A program made the translations under genes and the position numbers. The notes beneath the pieces are model-generated. The model had not been told where the DNA came from. It worked only from the letters and a program-made list of their open reading frames with translations, and made no database searches. Positions 7,460 through 16,878 of a stretch of DNA of 44,558 bases are shown in pieces. The stretch lies in assembly GCA_903932155.1 (NCBI GenBank), contig CAIZFH010000194.1, positions 1-44,558 of the forward strand, read 5' to 3'. Numbering within the stretch: position 1 is the first letter of the stretch; the number at the start of each line of letters is the position of its first letter. The stretch comes from an uncultured Granulicella sp. GTDB lineage: Bacteria > Acidobacteriota > Terriglobia > Terriglobales > Acidobacteriaceae.

Positions 7460-8782
7460 ATGCCCCACGATCTCCAACCCGACCGCTTCGCCTTCCTACA
7501 CGTCGACCTCAACAGCTTCTTCGCCTCCGTGGAGCAGCAGTTGCATCCCGAGTATCGCAACCGTCCGCTCGCCGTCGTCCCCACCATGGTCGACACCACC
7601 TGCTGCATCGCAGCCAGCTACGAGGCCAAGGCCCTCGGCATTAAGACCGGAACTCAGGTCGGCGAGGCCAAGCGCATCTGCCCGCAGATCGTCCTCGTCA
7701 TGGGCGAACACGGCGTCTATGCCGACTACTCGCAGCGTATCGCAGTCGCTGTAGAACGCTGCTGCCCCGTCTCCCACACGCCCTCCATCGACGAGATGGT
7801 ATGCCAGCTCATGGGCCGTGAGCAGGAACCGCTCCGCGCACGGCAGATCGCCCTCGCCATCAAGCAGGCCATCAAGGACGACGTGGGCGAGTCGCTGCGC
7901 TGTTCCATCGGCATGGCCCCCAATCGCTTTCTGGCCAAGATCGCCAGCGACATGCAGAAGCCCGATGGCCTCATCGGCCTCCTTCCATCCCAGCTTCCCC
8001 GCGCTATCGCGCACCTCGAACTCCGCGACCTGCCTGGCGTCGGCTCGCGCACCGAGGTACGTCTCAACGCCAAGGGTATCCACACCATGCCGCAGCTTCT
8101 CGCGCTCGACCGCACGCAGATGCACGCGCTCTGGAACTCGGTCTGGGGCGACCGCCTCTACCATTGGTTGCGCGGCGACGAAACCGGTGACGACGGCGCG
8201 ATGGCCGACTCCGCCGTGCAGAAGTCCCTCGGTCATTCGCACGTCATGGCCCCGCGCTACCGTACCCCCGAGGGAGCGTGGGCGGTGGCGCACAAACTGC
8301 TGCACAAGGCCTCCATGCGTCTGCGCATGGAGCGCCTCACCGCCAGCTCGATGAGTGTAACCATCCGCTACGCGCTCACTCGCGAGCAGGCCGAGCACAG
8401 GAGCAAGAGCAAGAAACACTTCAGTGGACTGCGCCACGCCGGCTGGGGAATGGAGGCCCGCTTTTCGCCCTGCCAGGACACGCTCACCCTGCTCCAGGCC
8501 TTGCGCGGCATGTGGGCCCAGCAGCCTCAGGAGGCCGAGTTTGCTCGCCCCTTCCACGTCGCCGTCACCATGCACAATCTCATCGTGGAGAACGATCTGC
8601 AAGCCTCGCTCTTCGCCGATCCCGACCACCGCGCGGATCTGGCCACCGCAATGGATACGCTCAATAAAAAGTACGGCAATACGACGTTGCACTTTGCCGG
8701 AATGTTGCCCGCCAAGGAGTCCGCGCCCACCCGCATCTCCTTTACCCAGATCCCCGTCAAGTACGGCGTGGATTACATGTAG
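7460..8782 (+). CDS. dinB: Y-family (DinB-like) translesion DNA polymerase
   Basis: This 440-residue protein begins at ATG 7460, since the palm domain opens at residue 12 with FLHVDLNSFFASVEQ. The longer open frame upstream (from 7373) has no similarity. Metal-binding residues are present: Asp16 and Asp111-Glu112 (HTPSIDEM). The helix-hairpin-helix region includes LRDLPGVGSRTEVRLNAKGI. Such polymerases copy damaged DNA at low fidelity and are often in the LexA regulon; lexA lies 6 kb away. The motif continues as SIDEMVCQL rather than the common SIDEAYLD, so it is a divergent DinB. ImuB is unlikely because the catalytic residues are intact. Confidence 0.88.
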   Translation: MPHDLQPDRFAFLHVDLNSFFASVEQQLHPEYRNRPLAVVPTMVDTTCCIAASYEAKALGIKTGTQVGEAKRICPQIVLVMGEHGVYADYSQRIAVAVERCCPVSHTPSIDEMVCQLMGREQEPLRARQIALAIKQAIKDDVGESLRCSIGMAPNRFLAKIASDMQKPDGLIGLLPSQLPRAIAHLELRDLPGVGSRTEVRLNAKGIHTMPQLLALDRTQMHALWNSVWGDRLYHWLRGDETGDDGAMADSAVQKSLGHSHVMAPRYRTPEGAWAVAHKLLHKASMRLRMERLTASSMSVTIRYALTREQAEHRSKSKKHFSGLRHAGWGMEARFSPCQDTLTLLQALRGMWAQQPQEAEFARPFHVAVTMHNLIVENDLQASLFADPDHRADLATAMDTLNKKYGNTTLHFAGMLPAKESAPTRISFTQIPVKYGVDYM

Positions 8783-8815
8783 AGCAGGTTCTCAAATACA
8801 GGGATAATGCTCTAC
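8779..8815. terminator. Inverted repeat containing both convergent stop codons
   Basis: GTAGAGCA (8779-8786) and TGCTCTAC (8808-8815) are perfect inverted copies. The TAG of the DNA polymerase is in the left arm and the TAG of the minus-strand penicillin-binding protein in the right arm. It may be a bidirectional terminator, although no T-run is present and the loop is 21 bases. Confidence 0.35.
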
Positions 8816-11358
8816 TGCGATGGCGGTGGAGTTGCTGGCTGGGTTGCTTTATCGTCCCCGCCGCCGAATATCTTTTCCAGGATACTTTTCTTCTTGGGCT
8901 CGGTGGTGTCAGGAGTGGTTGGGGCTGGTTGTTCTGATGTTTGCGGCTGCTTGTTGCCGCCGATGCCGAAGATCTTCTCCAGCATGTTCTGCGGGGCCTC
9001 GCTCATATGGCTGCATGTATTCGCCGGAACCGTGCCGTTCAGAAAGGCGATGGAGTAGTCATTGGGACACGTATTGTCGGCGGGTAGCCAGGTGTTCTTG
9101 TCGATGGGGACGATCTGCACTCCTTCCGGCGCGCTGAACTGCTTCATGTCGGAGTACTGGGGCAGCTTGATCGCGCGGTTCATGAACTCCGCCCAGATGG
9201 GCGCGGCTGTGTCCGCGCCTTGCAGCGAATGGCTTAGTCCAGTCGAGATATCGGTGTAATCGTCGTTGCCCACCCAGATAATGCACAGCAGATTGGAGGT
9301 GTAGCCGGCAAACCATGCGTCGTGCGATGTGCCTGTCTTGCCCGCGCCCGGAGCTGTGAATCCATGCCCGCGGACCGCCGATGCCGTGCCGTAGCTCATC
9401 GTGAACTGCAACAAGCCCTGCGTCAGGAAGGCAGCGCGAGCATCCATCACCTGCTTGGCTTCGGGAGCGAAGTCCGCCACAATGTCGCCGTTGGCGTTAC
9501 GCACGCTGGCCAGCATCCATGGCTTCAGATGGACGCCGTTATTGGCGAACACGGTGTAGGCACCCGCCATGTCGATGGGCGTCGCGTTGTAAGTTCCGAT
9601 CGCAACAGAAGGCGTTCCCCGTGCGTTGACGATGCCCGCCGTACGCGCCAGCGCTGCAACGTTTTCATAGCCAAGCTGCTCGGCCAGGCCAATGGTAGCA
9701 ATGTTCAGCGAGTGGGCAATCGCCTGCGCCGCCGTCACCATTCCAGGGTATTCGCCCTTTTCAAAGTTGCCCGGATCATATGGCTTGCCATCGAACATGA
9801 ACGTATGCGGATCGTCATTCAGCTTGGTCAGCGCGGTGAAGATGCCGTTGCCGCCCAGGTCCTCGCCATTGAGGCTGGTGTTGTACGCAGTGGCGTAGAC
9901 AAAGGGCTTGAAGATGGAGCCAGTGGGCCGCTCAGCCGTGGCGTGGTTCAGCTGCGAGATGCCGTAGTTGCGTCCTCCGATCAGTGCCAGAATCTGCCCG
10001 GTATGCGGGTTCAGCGCCACCAGCGCCACCTGAGGATACTGAAAGTTGGCAGTGCTCTTCTTGTGCAGCTTGCGCACCAGGTCGTCCACGCCCTTCATCC
10101 CGGCGCCCACCGCTTCGGAGGCGGCGCGCTGCAGTTCGGGATCCAGAGAGGTGTAGATGCGCAGTGCGTCGTGGCCTAACTCCTGGTCGCCCACGCGTTG
10201 CGCAAGCTGGTCATGCACCAGGTCGACGAAGTAGGGAGCCTCGGATGCGTCGATGCTTAACGCTGTCAGACGAATGGGCTCGGCCTTGGCTCGGTCTGCC
10301 TCCGATTGGGTGATGGCGTCGGTCTCCACCATGGAGTCCAGCACAATATTGCGCCGCTCCATCACGCGGTCGAGGTGGTGGTAGGGGTTGAAGTAACTCG
10401 GCCGCTGAATGATGCCGGCAAGCATCGCGCATTCGGCCAGATCGAGTTGTCGGAGGTCCTTGCCAAAGTATGCTTGCGAGGCCTCGCCGAAACCGTTAAG
10501 GCCGAAGCTGCCGCGTTGGCCGAGTGGAATCTGGTTAGCGTACATCTCGAAGATCTGCTGCTTGTTGAAACGGGCCTCGAGCTGAAATGTGATCATCAGC
10601 TCCGCAATCTTGCGTGTGATGGTCTTGTCCGGCGTGAGGAAGAATCCGCGAGCCAGTTGCTGGGTGAGCGTTGAACCGCCGCAGTCCTTACGGCCAGCCA
10701 TAATGTCATGCACTACACATTCAATGGTGCGGCCGTAGTTGATGCCGCCGTGCTCGAAGAAGCGGCGGTCCTCGATGGCCAGCACTGCATGCACCATGTT
10801 GGGTGGAATCTCCTGGTAGGTTACCAGGCGACGCTTGGTGCGGTTCGCTCCAGAGAGCGCCGTGATAAGCTGCGGTTCCAGTTGGTAGGCGGCCAGCGAT
10901 GCGCCGTTCTCGGCCGTAATGGACTGCACCGTCGGGCCCGTGCCCGCATCGGTTCCCTGGCCGGTAGTAATCGTGGCCCCGTCCGTGGAGTGGTAGCTCT
11001 GGGGGCCAGGCTTGATCTGGATGCTGTTGCCATTCAGGGTGTATGTGCCTAGTTGCGGATTGTTGTTGTAGCCCGCCGCGCGCAGCTCCTGCCCGATAAA
11101 CGATACAGTCAGCCGCTGGCCCACGCGCACCTCTCGCGGTGCGGCGTAGATCTGCGCAACATTGGCAAAGATGGGGCCACTCGCCAGCCGATCATCCACC
11201 ACCGACTGGTACTTGAAGTAGAAGATGCCCAGCACGCACGTCCCCAGCAGAAGGCAGGCGAGTCCGCCTATCAGCAACCCGCGCAGTAAGCGATGCCTGG
11301 GGCCCAGACGGCCTCCATGCGCGCTGCCGTTGCTGCCGAGTTTGAGCTTGATGGCCAT
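8812..11358 (-). CDS. mrcB: Bifunctional class A penicillin-binding protein (PBP1B-like)
   Basis: This 848-residue protein has a short cytoplasmic N-terminus, one membrane anchor (about residues 26-48), a UB2H-like segment (IYAAPREVRVGQRLT), a GT51 glycosyltransferase domain with EDRRFFEHGG and GGSTLTQQLARG, and a transpeptidase domain with SIFK (active Ser), SLN and KTGTSHDAW. It polymerises and cross-links peptidoglycan in the periplasm. The UB2H-like module and the length fit PBP1B rather than PBP1A. A low-complexity Pro/Gln/Thr tail (TEQPAPTTPDTTEPKKK type) closes the protein. It stands alone between convergent dinB and proS. Confidence 0.9.
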   Translation of the reverse strand: MAIKLKLGSNGSAHGGRLGPRHRLLRGLLIGGLACLLLGTCVLGIFYFKYQSVVDDRLASGPIFANVAQIYAAPREVRVGQRLTVSFIGQELRAAGYNNNPQLGTYTLNGNSIQIKPGPQSYHSTDGATITTGQGTDAGTGPTVQSITAENGASLAAYQLEPQLITALSGANRTKRRLVTYQEIPPNMVHAVLAIEDRRFFEHGGINYGRTIECVVHDIMAGRKDCGGSTLTQQLARGFFLTPDKTITRKIAELMITFQLEARFNKQQIFEMYANQIPLGQRGSFGLNGFGEASQAYFGKDLRQLDLAECAMLAGIIQRPSYFNPYHHLDRVMERRNIVLDSMVETDAITQSEADRAKAEPIRLTALSIDASEAPYFVDLVHDQLAQRVGDQELGHDALRIYTSLDPELQRAASEAVGAGMKGVDDLVRKLHKKSTANFQYPQVALVALNPHTGQILALIGGRNYGISQLNHATAERPTGSIFKPFVYATAYNTSLNGEDLGGNGIFTALTKLNDDPHTFMFDGKPYDPGNFEKGEYPGMVTAAQAIAHSLNIATIGLAEQLGYENVAALARTAGIVNARGTPSVAIGTYNATPIDMAGAYTVFANNGVHLKPWMLASVRNANGDIVADFAPEAKQVMDARAAFLTQGLLQFTMSYGTASAVRGHGFTAPGAGKTGTSHDAWFAGYTSNLLCIIWVGNDDYTDISTGLSHSLQGADTAAPIWAEFMNRAIKLPQYSDMKQFSAPEGVQIVPIDKNTWLPADNTCPNDYSIAFLNGTVPANTCSHMSEAPQNMLEKIFGIGGNKQPQTSEQPAPTTPDTTEPKKKSILEKIFGGGDDKATQPATPPPSQ

Positions 11359-11413
11359 AAAGATAGCGATAAGTGGTCAGCGAATGACCGAGCGAGTCTC
11401 AGTCTTGCTTAAG

Positions 11414-11467
11414 GGCACGGCTTCAGCCGTGCCGAAAGGCAAACAATTGCAATGCGGCTTTAGCCGC
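11414..11467. repeat. Two adjacent REP-like hairpins
   Basis: GGCACGGCT/AGCCGTGCC (11414-11422 and 11425-11433) forms a 9-bp stem, and GCGGCT/AGCCGC (11454-11459 and 11462-11467) a 6-bp stem. They lie in the proS-mrcB gap. Such adjacent hairpins with GCCGTGCC and AGCCGC cores recur in intergenic regions of Acidobacteriaceae in my recollection. They may also end the proS transcript. Confidence 0.5.
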
Positions 11468-11531
11468 TGAGGTACGCCTTTCATCCGCTCTGCAATGTTT
11501 TCTTTAACCCCTTCCTCTCTTGAGGGAATGT

Positions 11532-13343
11532 CTATCGATCGTTCAAGCTTTCCTTAGATAACCCCAACGCGGCCTGCATCTGCTCGACAGCCTCGTCAAC
11601 AGGAATGTCGTCGGTCCGGTTAGTCAGGCGGTTGAGCAGCTCCACCTTGCCCTCGGCTAGCTTCTTGCCAACGGCGATGCGGAAGGGCACGCCGATCAAC
11701 TCGGCGTCCTTGAACTTCACTCCAGCCCGCTCGTCGCGGTCGTCCAGGAGGACGTCGATCCCCGCTGTGCTAAGCTCCGCTGCAATATTTTCTCCGGCGG
11801 CCAGCAGTTCCGCCTCGCGCACGTTGGTGATCGTCACCACCACATGGAACGGCGCTATCGACGGAGGCAGCGCGTAGCTCTCGCCCATGTTCTGCGCGGC
11901 AAACCTCGCCGCCGACTGCTCGATCGCCGCCGTCAGAATGCGCTCGATGCCAATCCCATAGCTGCCCATGATCGGCGTCGTCTCCTTGCCGTCGCGGTTC
12001 AGCACCGACGCTCCCATCGATTTCGAGTACTTGTAGCCCAGCTTGAAGATGTGCCCGATCTCAACCGCCTTGGCGATGCTCAGCGGCTCACCTCCGATGG
12101 GATCGAGTTCGCCCTCGTTGACGCTGCGCACATCTGCCACCACCGTCGGTTTGAAGTCACGCATCGGCGTCACGTTGCGCAGATGATGATCCTCTTTGTT
12201 TGCGCCGGCTATCAGGTTTGTACGTCCTTCCAGAGCTGAGTCCAGGATCACCAGTGTTCCCGGCTTCTTCGGGTGTGGCGCAGCAGTCAGACCGACTGGC
12301 CCCAGGAATCCGGCTGGTGCGTTGAAGGTGGCAAGTATCTCTTCCGCTTGCATCGGACGAAGTTCTCCGCCCGCGATTCCCGCCAGCTTGGTTTCGTTCA
12401 GCTGATGATCGCCGCGCAGAAACACAACTACCGCGCGCGTCTTGCCCACGACTTTAATCTGCTTCTCGTCGCTCTCCGGGTGCTCGACGATATAGGCCAT
12501 CGTCTTCATCTGGTGCATACGTTCAACGCCCAGGAACGCCCCAACCTCGTCGATGGTCTTCTGCCCCGGCGTGTGTACCAACTCTGGCATTCCATCGCCG
12601 CTTGGCACAAGGTCTGCAACCGGCGCGAGCTTCGAGGTCGCCTTCTCCACATTCGCCGCGTAGCCCGAACTTGAGCTGGCGATCAAATCCTCGCCCGCCT
12701 CGGTAGACACCATGAACTCCTGCGATCCCGTTCCTCCCATCGCGCCGGAATCGGCCTCCACCACCAGGAACTCCAGCCCGCAGCGCGTGAAGATGCGCCG
12801 GTAGACTGCCTCGTGCTTGGCGTAACTCGCGTCCAGCCCCGCCTCGTCGATGTCGAACGAGTAGGCGTCCTTCATCAGGAACTGCCGCACCCGCAGCAGT
12901 CCGGACTTCGGCCTCGGCTCGTCGCGGAACTTGGTCTGGATCTGGTACCAGATCTGGGGAAGCTGCTTGTAGCTGCGCAGCTCGGAGCGCGCAATCGCGG
13001 TCATCACCTCTTCGTGGGTCATGGCCAGGCACAACTCCGCGCCTTTGCGGTCCTTCAGGCGGAACATGTTGTCGCCCATAATTGCCCAGCGCCCGCTCTC
13101 GGTCCATACTTCCTTCGGGTTCAGCGCGGGCAGGTGCATCTCCTGGCCGATGGTGTCCATCTCTTCGCGCACGATGGCCACAATCTTATTGATCGCGCGC
13201 GTGCCGAGAAAAAGCTGCGAGTATATGCCCGCGCCCAGTTGGCGAATGTAGCCCGCGCGCAGCAGCAGTTTATGGCTTGCGACCTCGGCGTCGGCAGGAG
13301 CCTCGCGAAGAGTGGGAATGAAGAGATGCGACCAGCGATACAT
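11532..13343 (-). CDS. proS: Prolyl-tRNA synthetase
   Basis: This class II aminoacyl-tRNA synthetase charges tRNA-Pro. From ATG 13343 it is 603 residues. The first residues [20 protein letters not shown] match the canonical ProRS start, so the extra 27 codons back to a TTG at 13424 are not used. Motif 2 region ([23 protein letters not shown]), motif 3 ([11 protein letters not shown]) and a long insertion editing domain (from about residue 220, with [14 protein letters not shown]) are present, the arrangement of bacterial-type ProRS. Normal length; no operon partner is evident. Confidence 0.93.
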   Translation of the reverse strand: MYRWSHLFIPTLREAPADAEVASHKLLLRAGYIRQLGAGIYSQLFLGTRAINKIVAIVREEMDTIGQEMHLPALNPKEVWTESGRWAIMGDNMFRLKDRKGAELCLAMTHEEVMTAIARSELRSYKQLPQIWYQIQTKFRDEPRPKSGLLRVRQFLMKDAYSFDIDEAGLDASYAKHEAVYRRIFTRCGLEFLVVEADSGAMGGTGSQEFMVSTEAGEDLIASSSSGYAANVEKATSKLAPVADLVPSGDGMPELVHTPGQKTIDEVGAFLGVERMHQMKTMAYIVEHPESDEKQIKVVGKTRAVVVFLRGDHQLNETKLAGIAGGELRPMQAEEILATFNAPAGFLGPVGLTAAPHPKKPGTLVILDSALEGRTNLIAGANKEDHHLRNVTPMRDFKPTVVADVRSVNEGELDPIGGEPLSIAKAVEIGHIFKLGYKYSKSMGASVLNRDGKETTPIMGSYGIGIERILTAAIEQSAARFAAQNMGESYALPPSIAPFHVVVTITNVREAELLAAGENIAAELSTAGIDVLLDDRDERAGVKFKDAELIGVPFRIAVGKKLAEGKVELLNRLTNRTDDIPVDEAVEQMQAALGLSKESLNDR

Positions 13344-13479
13344 GAGCTGTGGGGGAACGCTTTCCGGCGAGATCTGACGCCTGCGGCCCGCCGTAGGTAC
13401 AAGCAGCGCAAGCGATGGTGCCAAAGTTCATTCTAAACCGGCGAGGGGGAAGCCATAGCAAGGCGCGTGCTCCGCGCCA

Positions 13480-14388
13480 TCAACGGATGGCGATTTCGCC
13501 GGAGCCGGTGGTGACGCGGATGGTGGGGCCACCGCCGTTCACCGTCCCTAGAACATGCTGTCGATCGGCCGTGCCTTGCGACAGCATGGGTTGGTCAACG
13601 TGGACGGAACCACTGCCAGTCTCCGCGTTCAAGTTGAATTTAGCCGCGCTTCCAACATGCGCAGTGATACTGCCCGAGCCGCTCTCCAGGCGCCACTCGT
13701 CGGTTGGGTTGCCTGTAACGTCGATGTTGCCCGATCCAGCCTCGGCATGAAGGCCACCGCTGATGCCGTGGATGCGGATAGATCCGCTCCCTGTCTGCGC
13801 CTTCACGTCGCCTGCACCGCTCACATCGAGATCGAGATTGCCCGAGCCCGTCTGCAACGTCGCTGCGCCATGTACGTTATTGGCACGGATGGAGCCGGAG
13901 CCAGTCTCCATACGAGCATTTGCGCCAATATTATCGACATGCATATCTCCTGAACCAGTCTCCGCGGTCACCGCGCCCTCAATGCCGCCGATCTCCAGGT
14001 CACCGCTTCCCGTCTCGGCCTTCAACGTGGTGCCGCTTGGCGCTGTCACCTCGTAGTCGATCGAGACGTTATTGAAGAAAGAGGAATCGCTGCGGCCGGC
14101 TCCGACGGTGATCGTATTGCCTAACTGCTTGATGGGCGGATCGGCCAGGATCTTCCTGAGCCGGGTCTCCGCATTGCCACCAAACAAACCAGCCCGAACG
14201 TGGACGCGGCCAAGTATGTGTACCTGGCTGCCGGAGCCGGAATAGACATGCACATAGCCGGAACCCGTCGTAACTGTCACGTTCGGTGTCCCACCAACTG
14301 CCAACGTCTTCTCAAAATTGCCTTCGGCTGCAAAGGCCGCGGTTGCGGTCAGGGTAAAGGCGGCGATTAGGACGGCAAAGTGATTCAT
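13480..14388 (-). CDS. Secreted DUF4097-type repeat protein
   Basis: This 302-residue protein has a signal peptide (MNHFAVLIAAFTLTATAAFA) and starts after GAGGAG. From about residue 40 it consists of repeats of ~19-20 residues built on (E/Q)TGSG(D/S/N), such as AETGSGDLEIGGIEGAV and METGSGSIRANNVHGAA, at least nine times. Each unit probably adds a turn to a right-handed beta-helix-like stack, as in DUF4097/adhesin-like proteins. Function is unknown; an exported scaffold or surface role is likely. The DNA repeats are diverged, so the array is old. Confidence 0.8.
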   Translation of the reverse strand: MNHFAVLIAAFTLTATAAFAAEGNFEKTLAVGGTPNVTVTTGSGYVHVYSGSGSQVHILGRVHVRAGLFGGNAETRLRKILADPPIKQLGNTITVGAGRSDSSFFNNVSIDYEVTAPSGTTLKAETGSGDLEIGGIEGAVTAETGSGDMHVDNIGANARMETGSGSIRANNVHGAATLQTGSGNLDLDVSGAGDVKAQTGSGSIRIHGISGGLHAEAGSGNIDVTGNPTDEWRLESGSGSITAHVGSAAKFNLNAETGSGSVHVDQPMLSQGTADRQHVLGTVNGGGPTIRVTTGSGEIAIR

Positions 14389-14466
14389 GGAGACTCCTCT
14401 CAGGTGCGGCGCGCAAGACTATCCAGCTTTACGCAGAATGAGTTGCTGCGGTTCCATAAAAAAGGT

Positions 14467-15072
14467 TCAGGCGTACTTGCGCAGCACTCCCAGCACTTTT
14501 CCCTGGATGGCCACGTTGGCCGCCGGCGCAAAGATCGGTGCCATCTCCTTGTTCGACGGTTGCAGGCGGATCATCCCGCCCTCACGATAGAAGCGCTTCA
14601 GTGTCGCGTCGTAGCCATCCACCAGCGCCACAATGATCTCGCCCTCGCGTGCGGTTGCGGTGCGCTCCACCAATACATAGTCGCCGCTCACAATATGCTC
14701 GTCGCGCATGGAGTCGCCGCGTACCTCCAGCGCAAAGACCTCGCGGTTGCCGATGATGTCGCCCAGCGAGATACTCTCCGCCATCTCGATCGCCTCGATC
14801 GGCTTGCCTGCCGCGATCCGCCCCAGCAACGGCAGGCGCTCAAATCCCTTCTTGTTCGAGCGTGGAGGCAGCACATCGATCGACCGGCTGCGGTTGTGTG
14901 CCCTCTGCAGCAGTCCCTTGTTCTGCAGGTTGGTGACATGTTTATGAACAGTCGCCAGAGAAGTCAGGCCCAATCCGTGTGCGATCTCCTCATACGAAGG
15001 CGAGTAGCCGTTCTTCTGTGTGAAGTTGGTGAGAAAGTCGATGACCTCTTTTTGCCGTCGTGTAATAGCCAT
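14467..15072 (-). CDS. lexA: LexA, SOS-response repressor
   Basis: This 201-residue protein has an N-terminal winged helix (MAITRRQKEVIDFL, SYEEIAHGLGLTSLATVHKH), the self-cleavage site Ala88-Gly89 (RIAAGKP), and a Ser121 (GDSMRD)/Lys159 (DATLKRF) catalytic pair. RecA-stimulated self-cleavage would release SOS genes. No ribosome site is visible before the ATG, so it may be leaderless or weakly translated. The upstream gap 15073-15260 holds the promoter and a GAAC/GTTC palindrome. Confidence 0.94.
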   Translation of the reverse strand: MAITRRQKEVIDFLTNFTQKNGYSPSYEEIAHGLGLTSLATVHKHVTNLQNKGLLQRAHNRSRSIDVLPPRSNKKGFERLPLLGRIAAGKPIEAIEMAESISLGDIIGNREVFALEVRGDSMRDEHIVSGDYVLVERTATAREGEIIVALVDGYDATLKRFYREGGMIRLQPSNKEMAPIFAPAANVAIQGKVLGVLRKYA

Positions 15073-15135
15073 GCGCCGATTGTAGCGAATAAACGGCGAA
15101 TGATGACGTGAATTTGCAAAATAAATTGAATTATC

Positions 15136-15146
15136 GAACTCGGTTC
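15136..15146. promoter_or_regulatory. GAAC-TCG-GTTC palindrome upstream of lexA, possible SOS box
   Basis: The half-sites GAAC and GTTC are those of the Gram-positive-type LexA box, but here the spacer is 3 bases rather than 4. It lies 64-74 bases upstream of lexA, where an autoregulatory site would be expected. The LexA motif of this phylum is not known to me, so this is a candidate only. Confidence 0.35.
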
Positions 15147-15260
15147 ACCCCCCAGCCCCATCCAGCCCACAGACATACCACTCAATCCAAACAATTGCCC
15201 CACTATGTTAAAATGTATCTTATAATTCAAGCGTTTACGGAGCTGTTGGTTCTTTGGCCT

Positions 15261-16433
15261 TCACCGGCGCGATGCGGCGAAGGCCCGCCCAAATCCGCCC
15301 ATCGATCCCTCGATCTTCTCCAGCGGAATAGTCAGAGACAGGCGAATATACCCGGATCGCCCGAAACCGGTACCCGGAACGGCCAGTACACCCTCTTCCG
15401 CAAGCCGTTTTGTAAACGCAATATCGTCTGCAATCGGCGTCTTCAGGAAGACAAAGAACGATCCCTCGGGCCGCCTCACCTCATATCCAATCGCCTCCAA
15501 CGCATCGCACAGAATGTTCCTCCTTTGTTCGTAAATTGCCGGGTCGATCGTCTCGTCCATCGACTCCAGCATTACCCTCTGCCAGATCGCCGGCGCGTTG
15601 ATGAATCCCAGTATGCGATTGCTGAACCCACAGGCGCGGCGCAGGTTCACTCGATCTTCCAGCCGCGGCGACAGCGCCAGGTACCCGATGCGCTCGCCCG
15701 CCAGTCCCAGCGACTTCGACCACGAGTTGCAGATCGCAGTATTCGCAATCAGTGACGCCACCTCCGGCTGCCGCCCTCCGTCGTACACATAGGACTTGTA
15801 CGGCTCATCGCTGATCACGGTAATAGGTTGTCCCGTGCGCTCCAGCATTGTCTGTAGATCGCGCAACACGCCCTCCGGATAGACGCGGCCGGTTGGGTTA
15901 TTCGGCGTGTTCAGTAGAATGGCGCGCGTGCGTGGTGTAATCGCTGCCGCTATGCGCTCCACGTCAGGCAGGAACGATGCGTCGGTCTCCACTGGAACCA
16001 TGCGTCCACCGTGGTTGGCGATATAAAACTGGTACTCCGCAAAGTAGGGCACCAGTACGATGACCTCATCGCCGGGGTCCAGGATCGACTTCAGAATTAC
16101 ATTGCATGCGCCCGCCGACCCGACCGTCATAAACACGTCCTCGCCCGTGAAGCCCAGGCCAGTCTCGCGCTGCAACTTGCTGGCAACGGCCTCGCGTACC
16201 TCGGCATACCCTGGGTTCGGCATGTAACTATGCGATCCGGCACGATTGCCATCGACTACCCGCCGCAATGCGTCCAGCACCGCGGGTGGCGGCTCAACAT
16301 CGGGATTGCCTAGTGAAAAATCGAACACAGCGTCGGCCCCGCGTTCGCGTTTCAGCCGGATGCCCTCCTCGAACATGCGTCGTATCCAGGAGGCGTTCTC
16401 GAGTTGTCTGGCAATGGTCTTTGCAACCGGCAT
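15261..16433 (-). CDS. PLP-dependent aminotransferase (class I/II), last gene of the aryl-pyruvate operon
   Basis: This 390-residue fold-type I aminotransferase has FSLGNPDVEPP near the start, NTPNNPTGRVYP, ISDEPYKSYVYD and the PLP-lysine motif SWSKSLGLAGERIGY. It follows the ACT-domain gene by 16 bases in the iorAB-paaK operon, so an aromatic amino acid/aryl-pyruvate substrate is likely. It would either feed aryl-pyruvate to the oxidoreductase or, in reverse, make Phe/Tyr/Trp from aryl-pyruvates. Substrate specificity cannot be read from sequence. Confidence 0.85.
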   Translation of the reverse strand: MPVAKTIARQLENASWIRRMFEEGIRLKRERGADAVFDFSLGNPDVEPPPAVLDALRRVVDGNRAGSHSYMPNPGYAEVREAVASKLQRETGLGFTGEDVFMTVGSAGACNVILKSILDPGDEVIVLVPYFAEYQFYIANHGGRMVPVETDASFLPDVERIAAAITPRTRAILLNTPNNPTGRVYPEGVLRDLQTMLERTGQPITVISDEPYKSYVYDGGRQPEVASLIANTAICNSWSKSLGLAGERIGYLALSPRLEDRVNLRRACGFSNRILGFINAPAIWQRVMLESMDETIDPAIYEQRRNILCDALEAIGYEVRRPEGSFFVFLKTPIADDIAFTKRLAEEGVLAVPGTGFGRSGYIRLSLTIPLEKIEGSMGGFGRAFAASRR

Positions 16434-16449
16434 AAGGGGAGGCCTGCTC

Positions 16450-16878
16450 TTATTTCAGAAGTTCATCGCTGGCCAGCAGGTTGATGCCCGCCGCCTGCAA
16501 GCGCGCAATCGCCGCGTCGGTATCGGCGAAACGTAAGATCAGGATCGCCTCGTCGCCGCGTACATCGGAGAAAGCATACATGTATTCGATGTTGATGCCG
16601 CTACCGTCCAGCGCCTCCAGAACGTCGGCCAACCCGCCCGGACGATCCGGTACAAAGATGGCCAGCACGTCCGTCACCTTCACCACAAACCCGTGGGATT
16701 CCAGTGTATGTGCGGCCTTCTCCCAGTCTGACACGATCATGCGCAGTATCCCGTACTGCTTGGTGTCCGCCAGATAAAGTGCGCGGATATCCACGCCTTC
16801 CTTCGCCAGCAGGCGCGCCGGGGCGACAATGTGTCCCGGCTTGTTCTCGACGAATAGCGAGATCTGATGGATCTTCAC
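16450..16878 (-). CDS. Tandem ACT-domain protein
   Basis: This 142-residue protein contains two ACT modules (residues ~1-68, KIHQISLFVENKPGHIVAPA, and ~70-140, VLAIFVPDRPGGLADVLEAL). ACT domains bind amino acids and regulate enzymes. It starts with GTG overlapping the paaK stop by four bases (GTGA). Stand-alone ACT proteins of this size are regular neighbours of paaK and iorAB, and probably sense aromatic amino acids. No enzyme domain is present. Confidence 0.85.
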   Translation of the reverse strand: MKIHQISLFVENKPGHIVAPARLLAKEGVDIRALYLADTKQYGILRMIVSDWEKAAHTLESHGFVVKVTDVLAIFVPDRPGGLADVLEALDGSGINIEYMYAFSDVRGDEAILILRFADTDAAIARLQAAGINLLASDELLK

